A stretch of DNA of 64,000 nt from Elusimicrobiota bacterium (GTDB lineage Bacteria; Elusimicrobiota; Elusimicrobia; UBA1565; UBA9628): contig JACRDN010000019.1 of NCBI GenBank assembly GCA_016218575.1, positions 248,001-312,000 of the forward strand, written 5' to 3'. The translations under genes and the position numbers were made by a program. Each line of letters starts with the position of its first letter. Position 1 is the first letter of the stretch. Shown here one piece after another: positions 58,460-64,000 of this stretch. The notes beneath the pieces are model-generated. The model did no database searches and was not told the DNA's origin. It saw only the letters and a list, made by a program, of their open reading frames with translations.

Positions 58460-58993
58460 TCAATAGGCCAGAAGCGAGTGGATCTTCCTGCCGGGGAGCT
58501 TGCGGCGGCCGCTTAGGAATCCGAGCTCGATGAGGAATGCGATCCCCTCGAGGGCTCCCCCCATCTTCTCGATGAGCTCGCAGGCCGCGGCGGCGGTGCC
58601 GCCCGTGGCCAGGACGTCGTCCACAATGAGGACCTTGGTCCCCGCGGCGAAGGCGTCCGCGTGGGCCTCGATGTGGTCCTGCCCGTACTCCAGGTCGTAG
58701 CTCGCCGAGTGCGTGCGCCGGGGGAGCTTGCCTTTCTTGCGGATGGGCACCACGCCCGCTCCCAGGCGGTAGGCGATGGGAGTGGCCAGGAGGAACCCCC
58801 GCGATTCGATCCCTGCCACGATGCGGATGCCGCGTCCGAGGAAGGGCTCGGCCATGCGGTCTATGGCCGAGGCGAAGGCCTGGGGATCGGCCAGCATGGG
58901 AGTGATGTCTTTGAAGATGATTCCTTTCTTGGGGAAGTCCGGCACATCCTGGATGAGGGACTTGAGATCTATGGATTTCGCGGAAGCGGTCAT
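58460..58993 (-). CDS. apt: Adenine phosphoribosyltransferase
   Basis: 177 residues from ATG 58993. Salvages adenine to AMP. Family motifs PDFPKKGIIFKDITPML, IVAGIESRGFLLATPIA, and the PRPP loop VLIVDDVLATGGTA. It begins five bases after the sigma-factor stop, with AAGGTGA as Shine-Dalgarno, so it is in the acyP-sigma-apt operon. Confidence 0.96.
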   Translation of the reverse strand: MTASAKSIDLKSLIQDVPDFPKKGIIFKDITPMLADPQAFASAIDRMAEPFLGRGIRIVAGIESRGFLLATPIAYRLGAGVVPIRKKGKLPRRTHSASYDLEYGQDHIEAHADAFAAGTKVLIVDDVLATGGTAAAACELIEKMGGALEGIAFLIELGFLSGRRKLPGRKIHSLLAY

Positions 58994-58998
58994 GGGAG

Positions 58999-60048
58999 TC
59001 ACCTTTTCTTGGCCGGGATTTTCTTGCCCGACTTGGAATGAGAGGCGGAGAGCCATTGGCGGGGCACGGCGGATTGAGGCTTCCTCGCGATCTGCGCGGC
59101 GGTGGGAGCGGTCCGCCGGCCCTTGGGAATCACCTGGCCCAGGATGTCGGTCCGCACCTTCGGGGCGTTCCAGCCTGGCTGGAGGTTCGGAGTCATGGAC
59201 CGGGTCTCCGAGACCTCGATGAGCCCCATGCGGTTGGCCACCCGCCGCAGCCGCAGAAGCGCTCTTTCCTCGATCTGCCGTATGCGCTCGCGCGAGAGCT
59301 TGAGCCTCTTGCCCACCTCCTCCAAGGTCATGGGGGTCTGGCCGGTGAGTCCGTGCCGGAACTCCAGGATCATGCGCTCGCGGTCGCCGATCTCGCGCAG
59401 GGCTTGGTTGAGCTCGTCATGGAGCTTGAGTACGGCGATGAGGTTCTCCGGCGATTGGTTGTTCGACTCCGAGATCATATCCTCGACCGTGATGCTCTCG
59501 TCCTCGCTGTCGATGGGGGCCTCTAGGGAGCCCATCCCCTTGGCGGCCTCGGCGGCGTCCAAGACCCCGCGCACCTGGCGGGCCGTCCAATGCATCTTGC
59601 GCGCCATCTCCGCCAAGGTGGGGTCGCGGCCCAGAAGCGCGTGCATCTTCTCCCACTGCTTGAGCCACTTGCGCAGGGCTTCCCAGGCGTGGGGAGGGAT
59701 GCGGATGGTCTTGGACTGCTCCTCGACCGCGCGGCGGATAGACTGCTCGATCCAGTAGGAGGCGTAGGTCGAGAAGCGGTAGCCCTTCTTGGGCTCGAAT
59801 TTGTCGATGGAGTGCATGAGGCCGAGGTTTCCCTCCTCGATCAAATCCATGAAGTCGATGCCCTGGCGGTGGTATTTCTTCGCCAAGGGAACCACGAGCC
59901 GCAGGTTGGCCTCCATGATTCGCTGCTTGGCGTCGCGGTCTCCCCGCTTGGCCTTCCTCCAGAGCTTGTGCATCTCCTCGCGGTCGACCAGGACCAGCTT
60001 CTGGATGCCTCGAAAGTATTGGCTTATCGTGTCCGTGCTGGGTTCCAT
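58999..60048 (-). CDS. Sigma-70 family RNA polymerase sigma factor (RpoD/RpoS type)
   Basis: 349 residues. Region 1.2 starts at ~6; region 2 has IMEANLRLVVPLAKKYHRQGIDFMDLIEEGN, then the 2.4 helix RFSTYASYWIEQSIRRAV; region 3 follows; region 4 has the HTH EEVGKRLKLSRERIRQIEERAL. Region 1.1 is absent, so it is a group 2 factor or a short primary sigma. An unusual ~75-residue basic C-terminal extension (TPNLQPGWNAPK...KIPAKKR) follows region 4. Upstream GGAGGCTGAATAGGAG provides Shine-Dalgarno. It may read the consensus promoters of this window. Confidence 0.93.
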   Translation of the reverse strand: MEPSTDTISQYFRGIQKLVLVDREEMHKLWRKAKRGDRDAKQRIMEANLRLVVPLAKKYHRQGIDFMDLIEEGNLGLMHSIDKFEPKKGYRFSTYASYWIEQSIRRAVEEQSKTIRIPPHAWEALRKWLKQWEKMHALLGRDPTLAEMARKMHWTARQVRGVLDAAEAAKGMGSLEAPIDSEDESITVEDMISESNNQSPENLIAVLKLHDELNQALREIGDRERMILEFRHGLTGQTPMTLEEVGKRLKLSRERIRQIEERALLRLRRVANRMGLIEVSETRSMTPNLQPGWNAPKVRTDILGQVIPKGRRTAPTAAQIARKPQSAVPRQWLSASHSKSGKKIPAKKR

Positions 60049-60055
60049 TTGGCTC

Positions 60056-60340
60056 CTATTCAGCCTCCTCCGCCAGGATATTGAAGGACTCCTCTCCCTC
60101 TCGAGCCGCCAGAGGGCGGCTCTCCAACTCGTCCACGCGCGCGTAAGGGTGGTCTTTTCTCAAAATCGCTTGAAACCGTTCCAGGGCCTCGCCTTTGCCT
60201 TGGGCTTCCAGCTCCACCGATCCGTCGCGGCGGTTGCGCACCCAGCCGGTCAGGCCGAGCTTCGAAGCCATGTCGCGCGCGAACCACCGGTAGCCGACGC
60301 CCTGCACGCGGCCGCTCAAGCGCAGATATAGACGCGTCAA
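60056..60340 (-). CDS. acyP: Acylphosphatase
   Basis: 94 residues from TTG 60340, preceded by AAGGGG. Catalytic motif GRVQGVGYRWFARDMASKLGL contains the phosphate-binding Arg (GYRWF), and the second catalytic residue is Asn in GWVRNRRDGSVE. Cleaves acyl phosphates such as 1,3-bisphosphoglycerate or acetyl phosphate. Leads the operon with the sigma factor and apt. An in-frame Met is not near the N-terminus, so TTG is required. Confidence 0.93.
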   Translation of the reverse strand: MTRLYLRLSGRVQGVGYRWFARDMASKLGLTGWVRNRRDGSVELEAQGKGEALERFQAILRKDHPYARVDELESRPLAAREGEESFNILAEEAE

Positions 60341-60419
60341 GGGCTTACCCCTTGCGATTCTACTATATTGTCAAGTATACAAGACAAGTTGTTGCAATTT
60401 GGTTACGCGGGGGAAAACA

Positions 60420-60492
60420 TCGGGGTACTGAGATTTGAACTCAGAACCTCTTGGTCCCGAACCAAGCGCTCTGCCAATTGAGCTATACCCCG
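60420..60492 (-). tRNA. tRNA-Pro (anticodon CGG)
   Basis: Starts CGGGGTA, ends TACCCCG plus discriminator A; anticodon loop TTCGGGA; T-loop TTCAAAT. No encoded CCA. Confidence 0.95.
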
Positions 60493-60496
60493 AAAA

Positions 60497-60595
60497 TCAG
60501 TGCGCATGGTCGGGGACCCGGGAATCGAACCCGGAGCCTCTCCCACCCCAAGGGAGCGCTCTACCATTGAGCCAGTCCCCGACCATATGCACTGA
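60497..60595. repeat. 21-bp imperfect inverted repeat extending the tRNA-Pro(GGG) acceptor stem
   Basis: 60497-60517 and 60575-60595 pair with only two mismatches, running 14 bp beyond the acceptor stem. A long rod-like helix would form in the precursor. Confidence 0.6.
60507..60581 (-). tRNA. tRNA-Pro (anticodon GGG)
   Basis: Starts CGGGGAC, ends GTCCCCG, discriminator A and encoded CCA; anticodon loop TTGGGGT; T-loop TTCGATT. Flanked by an extended inverted repeat. Confidence 0.95.
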
Positions 60596-60615
60596 TGCCC
60601 CATGCTGTCTCGGGC

Positions 60616-60993
60616 TCACGAATTCTTGAGCTCCTCGACCAGGATGCGAATTTCCTTCTTGATCTCGCGCAGGAGCTTGAGCGTCGAGGAAGGAACCGCC
60701 CCCCCCGCCGCGTCCTTGCCTTGCGCGCGCGCCCCCCTCCTTTCCTCGAGGAGGGCTTTCCTGGCGCCGGCCATGGTCATTTTTCTTCGTTCCACGAATT
60801 CCCTGATGCGGCAAATCGTCTCTATGTCCTCCCGGCTGTAGCGCCGGTGTCCGCTCGACCTGCGGGAGGGCTTGAGCAAGCCTATCCGCGCCTCCCAGTA
60901 CCTCAAAGTGTGCGGCGGCACGCGAAGCAGTCGGCTCACCTCGCCCATCGTGAACGACTCCTGCTCCGGCAGGATGGGCCGGTCGATAGCCAT
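60616..60993 (-). CDS. MerR-family regulator
   Basis: 125 residues. Winged HTH EESFTMGEVSRLLRVPPHTLRYWEARIGLLKPSR is the classic MerR start, then RRYSREDIETICRIREFV. A short C-terminal coiled coil (LKLLREIKKEIRILVEEL) for dimerisation; no metal-binding Cys. This resembles the short MerR-like proteins paired with HU/IHF genes in many bacteria (often misnamed HspR/MlrA-like). It starts 19 bases after the HU-type gene and is likely in the same operon. Confidence 0.9.
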   Translation of the reverse strand: MAIDRPILPEQESFTMGEVSRLLRVPPHTLRYWEARIGLLKPSRRSSGHRRYSREDIETICRIREFVERRKMTMAGARKALLEERRGARAQGKDAAGGAVPSSTLKLLREIKKEIRILVEELKNS

Positions 60994-61011
60994 CCTGAGC
61001 AGTTCCTTGTC

Positions 61012-61272
61012 CTAGCCCAGCAAATTCTTGGATGCCTTGAAGCGCACGCCCTTGCGGGGCGGCACCATGACGTTCTCGCCGGTCTTGGGGTTGCGCCCCT
61101 GGCGCTGCTGGCGGTGCTTGACGCGAAACGTGCCGAAATTGGAGATCACGACTTTTTGGTCCTTGTTGAGGGCTTCTCGTATGGTGTCAAAAGTCGTTTC
61201 CACGGCGCGCGCCGCCTCCCCCTTGGTGGAGAGGACTTTGGCTACTGCCCTGATGATGTCGAGTCTATTCAT
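61012..61272 (-). CDS. HU/IHF-family nucleoid protein
   Basis: 86 residues. DNABII fold: MNRLDIIRAVAK at the start, KVVISNFGTFRVKHRQQRQGRNPKTGENV with the conserved Arg-Asn-Pro beta-arm tip, and FKASKNLLG at the end. Bends and compacts DNA. AAGGAAG serves as Shine-Dalgarno. HU or IHF subunit type cannot be settled. Confidence 0.95.
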   Translation of the reverse strand: MNRLDIIRAVAKVLSTKGEAARAVETTFDTIREALNKDQKVVISNFGTFRVKHRQQRQGRNPKTGENVMVPPRKGVRFKASKNLLG

Positions 61273-61288
61273 CGCTGCTTCCTTATCC

Positions 61289-61855
61289 TTACTTTTTAGG
61301 ATCGTCTTTCCCGGGCTCGTTTTTCTTTCCTTGCAGCCCCTTGAAGATGTCCTCCGGCTTGAGATTCTTGAGCTCCGACTTGAACTTGCCGACTTCCTCT
61401 TCGGTGATCGGCTTGCTCAAGGTCTGGCAGCGGTTGAAGACTTTCTCCTCCACGAGTATGGAGCAGCCCGACCGCACCGCCACCGCGATGGCGTCCGAGG
61501 GGCGCGAGTCCACTGCCAGGGAGGAGCTTCCCTTATGGAGGTGGATCTTGGCGTAAAAAGTGTTGTCCTTGATGTCGCAAATCACCACTTTTTGGACGTC
61601 GTAGCCCAGGCCCTTGGTGATGGAAAGAAGAAGGTCGTGGGTAAGGGGCCTGGGCAGGACGATGCCGGAGAAGCGGATGGCGATGGCCTGGCCCTCGGTC
61701 AGCCCGATCCAAATGGGCAGAAGCCGGTTGCCGGCAAGCTCCTCCAGGAAAATGATGCATTCGTTGACCGTGGTGGCCAGGGAATAGATCCTCACTTCCC
61801 GCTCTTGGGGCTCGGGATTCTTTTCCTTGGAGGACTCCTTGTCGTTTTTAGCCAT
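61289..61855 (-). CDS. Bifunctional nuclease-family protein (BFN/DUF151)
   Basis: 188 residues from ATG 61855; the ATG at 61879 begins only two bases after a TACAAT box, so it would not be on the message. The BFN fold reads ECIIFLEELAGNRLLPIWIGLTEGQAIAIRFSG, PLTHDLLLSI, and SLAVDSRPSDAIAVAVR. Members have been reported as RNase/DNases in plants; bacterial function is poorly known. A highly charged ~35-residue C-terminal tail. Upstream of HU in the same run. Confidence 0.9.
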   Translation of the reverse strand: MAKNDKESSKEKNPEPQEREVRIYSLATTVNECIIFLEELAGNRLLPIWIGLTEGQAIAIRFSGIVLPRPLTHDLLLSITKGLGYDVQKVVICDIKDNTFYAKIHLHKGSSSLAVDSRPSDAIAVAVRSGCSILVEEKVFNRCQTLSKPITEEEVGKFKSELKNLKPEDIFKGLQGKKNEPGKDDPKK

Positions 61856-61868
61856 CCGTGGCCTTGCT

Positions 61869-62876
61869 TTAAGGCCCATCTATTGTACCACGAGAGAAAC
61901 CCAGCGCGCTAATGACAATTTCCGAATCGCGTCCGCCATGGACCGCCTGCCAGATGGCCTCGAGCACGGGAGCCTTGAGCTTTAGCCTGCGGCAGAGGGC
62001 CCGGGCGCTGGCTGAGGCCTCGACTCCCTCCACCACGGTGGGAATCTCCTTGAGGGCCTGCTCGCGGGTCTTGCCCTCCCCCAGCTTTTCTCCGAAGGCC
62101 CGATTGCGCGACTCCGGAGAGGTCCCGGTGGCGATGAGATCTCCGAGTCCGGCCAGCCCGTAAATCGTCTCTCGGCGGCCGCCGGAGCGCTCTATGAGCT
62201 CTCCCATTTCCGCGATGCCTTGGATGAGCAGCGCCGCCTTGGTATTGGCTCCGGCCTTGAGCCCGTCCAAGATCCCGCAGCCGATGGCCAGAGCGTTCTT
62301 GAGAGAGCCCCCGAGCTCCACGCCCCTGCGGTCCGGGCTCCAGCGCGCGCGCAGGGCCCCCGCGTTGAACAAGGGCAGGAGCTTGCGGCCCGCGGCGGCC
62401 GGCCCGGCCAGGACCAAGCAGGTCGGGATTTGCTTGGCGACTTCCCGCGCGAAGCTCGGGCCAGAGAGGGTGCACAGGCAAACGCCCCGCGGCAGCTCCG
62501 ACAGGATGGCGTCGCCCATGGTGCGGAGGCTCCCGGGCTCGATGCCCTTGGAGGCGTTGATAAGCAATGGACGGGCTTTTCCTAGGAAGCTCCTGAGCTT
62601 CCTGGCCGTTTGACGCACGAACGCCGAAGGGAGAACGAAGAGGACGAGCCCCGCTTGCTCCGCGGCCATGGCGAGGTCCGAGGTGACCTCCACTCCCGTG
62701 TGGAGGTCGAAGCCCGGGATATGCGGGTGACTGCGGCTGCGGGCCAGCCCCTCGGCCAGCTTCGGGACGAACTCCCAGAGCCGGACTTCTCCGAAGCCGC
62801 CCCGACTCAGATGGTCGGCCAGAACCGTGCCCCAGAGTCCCCCTCCGAGCACGGTGATCTTGAGGTTATCGGCCAT
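61869..62876 (-). CDS. gpsA: Glycerol-3-phosphate dehydrogenase [NAD(P)+]
   Basis: 335 residues. Makes sn-glycerol-3-phosphate for phospholipids. Rossmann motif VLGGGLWGTVLADHLSRGGFGE, then LINASKGIE, LSGPSFAREVAKQIPT, and the catalytic lysine region GGSLKNALAIGCGILDGLKAGANTKAAL; LGDLIATGTSPESRN. Start overlaps the plsY end by 11 bases, pairing substrate supply with the acyltransferase. Confidence 0.97.
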   Translation of the reverse strand: MADNLKITVLGGGLWGTVLADHLSRGGFGEVRLWEFVPKLAEGLARSRSHPHIPGFDLHTGVEVTSDLAMAAEQAGLVLFVLPSAFVRQTARKLRSFLGKARPLLINASKGIEPGSLRTMGDAILSELPRGVCLCTLSGPSFAREVAKQIPTCLVLAGPAAAGRKLLPLFNAGALRARWSPDRRGVELGGSLKNALAIGCGILDGLKAGANTKAALLIQGIAEMGELIERSGGRRETIYGLAGLGDLIATGTSPESRNRAFGEKLGEGKTREQALKEIPTVVEGVEASASARALCRRLKLKAPVLEAIWQAVHGGRDSEIVISALGFSRGTIDGP

Positions 62877-63465
62877 GGACGCCCAGCTCCGACCCTTTCC
62901 AGAGCCTCTTCATGTTGGGGATATGCTTGAACAAAATGAGAGCGGCAGCACAGGCCGACATTGAAGTAAGCGCGGCGGGAGCTCCGCAGAGCCCGGCGCC
63001 CAGGGGCAGGACTAGGGCGGCGGCGAGCGAGCCCACCGATATATGGCCGGAGAAGGCCGTTCCCAGGATGAAGGCCATGGCGCTGGCGGCCGCGGCCTTG
63101 GGCAGGAGTGCCGCGAAAACCCCGGCCGAGGTGGCCACGCCCTTGCCGCCCTTGAAGCCCAGGAAAATCGTCCAGTCGTGGCCGATGATGGCCGCCGCCC
63201 CGCAGAGCACGGCCACGGCGAGTTGGCGCGGGTAGAGCTGTTGGGCGAGATAGACCGGTAAATAGCCCTTGGAAGCGTCGCCTAAAAGCGTGATAGCGCC
63301 AGGGCCCGCCCCGGCCACGCGATAGACATTGGCCGTGCCCGGGTTTCCCGACCCGTGCTCTCGGATGTCCAGGCCTCTCAGGCGTTTGACCGCCCAGTAC
63401 CCGGTGGGAACAGCGCCCGCGAAATAGCTTAGCAGAACCAGCCCCCACGCTCCCGGACCCAGCAT
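62866..63465 (-). CDS. plsY: Glycerol-3-phosphate acyltransferase PlsY
   Basis: 199 residues from ATG 63465 (an in-frame TTG at 63483 is possible). Five-helix membrane enzyme using acyl-phosphate to acylate G3P. Motif 1 GSGNPGTANVYR, motif 2 GHDWTIFLGFKGGKGVAT, motif 3 HIPNMKRLWKGSE. The TACACT box eight bases before this ATG would again give a very short leader. First step of phosphatidate synthesis; plsC at 40 kb performs the second. Confidence 0.96.
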   Translation of the reverse strand: MLGPGAWGLVLLSYFAGAVPTGYWAVKRLRGLDIREHGSGNPGTANVYRVAGAGPGAITLLGDASKGYLPVYLAQQLYPRQLAVAVLCGAAAIIGHDWTIFLGFKGGKGVATSAGVFAALLPKAAAASAMAFILGTAFSGHISVGSLAAALVLPLGAGLCGAPAALTSMSACAAALILFKHIPNMKRLWKGSELGVHGR

Positions 63466-63487
63466 AGAAAGTGAGTGTAGCAAAGTT

Positions 63488-64000
63488 TTACCGCTGGGCC
63501 TTGGTCTTGGCTTGAAGCCGCTCCCAATTCTCCTGCGTCATGCGCAGTCGGTACCGGGCCCTGTCCTTGAGGTGCTTTACGGAAAGCACCTGGCAGGAGC
63601 GGTAGACCTCGGCCACGGCGGCCTTGGCGGAGTAAGGCATGTCGAGCTCCCGGAGAAGCCATCGGCGGCTCAAGAGCCCCTGGATTTTCTTCAGGGCCTC
63701 CGGCAGGCCTTCCCCCGTGGCCGCGGAGACGAGCAGGGCCCCGGGCTCCTCGTGTTGAAGCCCGCGGCGCTCGGAGGCGGGCAGACGGTCGGCCTTGTTG
63801 AGGACCTTGACTTGCGGCACGCCTTGGGCGCCCAGATCTTTTAATATGCCTTGCACCGCCTCCTCTTGGCTTTTGCGATCGGGGGAGGATGCGTCGGAAA
63901 TGAGGAGCAGGCAGTCGGCCCAGCGCGCTTCCTCTAGAGTGGCGCGGAAGGCCGCCACGAGGTTGGTGGGCAGGCGCTGGATGAAGCCGACCGTGTCGGT
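63488..64000 (-). CDS. hflX: GTPase HflX, C-terminal part (5' end outside window)
   Basis: The frame is open to the window edge. The visible ~170 residues cover the G3 region onward: DTVGFIQRLPTNLVAAFRATLEE is diagnostic for HflX, then LLLISDASSPD, NKAD (G4), LVSAATGEGL (G5) and the C-terminal domain. HflX splits stalled ribosomes. plsY begins 23 bases after its stop. Confidence 0.94.
   Translation of the reverse strand, partial: TDTVGFIQRLPTNLVAAFRATLEEARWADCLLLISDASSPDRKSQEEAVQGILKDLGAQGVPQVKVLNKADRLPASERRGLQHEEPGALLVSAATGEGLPEALKKIQGLLSRRWLLRELDMPYSAKAAVAEVYRSCQVLSVKHLKDRARYRLRMTQENWERLQAKTKAQR

Noticed and set aside
1-64000. CRISPR array, toxin-antitoxin pair or classical defence island
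   Set aside because: I saw no regularly spaced repeats, no cas genes and no recognisable paired toxin and antitoxin; the Bro-N and CPBP genes alone do not make a defence system.

Overview
The window is a GC-rich, gene-dense piece of a Gram-negative-type bacterial chromosome. Two predicted outer-membrane barrels, a TolC-like giant protein, many signal peptides, diaminopimelate/lysine genes and a division cluster (murB-ftsQ-ftsA-ftsZ) fit a diderm with peptidoglycan. I see no lineage marker that fixes the phylum. The mix of very long secreted proteins, a pilT next to ftsZ, a deoxynucleoside kinase and CBM48/GH57-like glucan proteins would fit a free-living Elusimicrobiota-like lineage, but that is inference. 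Housekeeping genes dominate; accessory DNA is confined to a few AT-richer patches (about 21.7-23.3, 24.0-25.1, 29.4-29.8, 47.3-51.7 and 54.5-57.8 kb).

Layout. 1-9.5 kb: the 3' 8.3 kb of a giant protein with repeated TolC-like helical units, then a small exported protein. 9.6-15.2 kb: a sensor histidine kinase, a CBM48 protein plus a frameshifted GH57-like secreted protein, and glutamate dehydrogenase. 15.2-17.6 kb: glycerate kinase fused in frame to an exported TPR protein, and a HAMP membrane protein. 17.6-21.7 kb (minus): dapB, a membrane protein, folK, panB, an alpha/beta hydrolase and panC as one operon-like run. 21.8-29 kb: a GT39-like membrane glycosyltransferase, creatininase-like and threonine-aldolase-like genes bordered by short repeats, a peptide-binding lipoprotein-like SBP, tRNA-Glu, tRNA-Lys, an M28 peptidase and a SCO1 protein. 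29.4-29.8 kb: a MITE-like element. 29.8-31.9 kb: a TIM-barrel hydrolase and a rhomboid-like protein.

31.9-47.3 kb (plus) is the core block: murB-ftsQ-ftsA-ftsZ-pilT, then dNK-pgeF-hisC-cmk-plsC-S1 protein-TPR protein, a metalloprotease/propeller/barrel fusion and lysA, most of them overlapping or separated by a few bases. 47.3-49 kb is largely non-coding, with DnaA-box-like sites. 49-54.4 kb holds two barrels, a ChaN/Tiki-like secreted protein and a TPR membrane protein. 54.4-57.8 kb holds tRNA-Arg, a 29-bp duplicate of that tRNA, a VOC protein, a CPBP protease, a Bro-N protein and a PD40 protein. 58-64 kb (minus): apt, a sigma-70 factor, acylphosphatase, two tRNA-Pro, MerR, HU/IHF, a bifunctional-nuclease-family protein, gpsA, plsY and the 3' part of hflX.

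The strongest unusual signal is regulatory. At least a dozen operon-leading genes have a recognisable -10 hexamer ending only 5-9 bases before the start codon, often exactly 6, which predicts leaderless mRNAs; genes inside operons instead carry Shine-Dalgarno sequences. The main porin breaks this rule: it has a strong promoter and a roughly 217-nt structured leader containing a 46-codon upstream ORF. Other notable items are short repeats that supply the start and stop codons of adjacent genes, the MITE-like element, the tRNA-Arg fragment duplication, and several unusual gene fusions.
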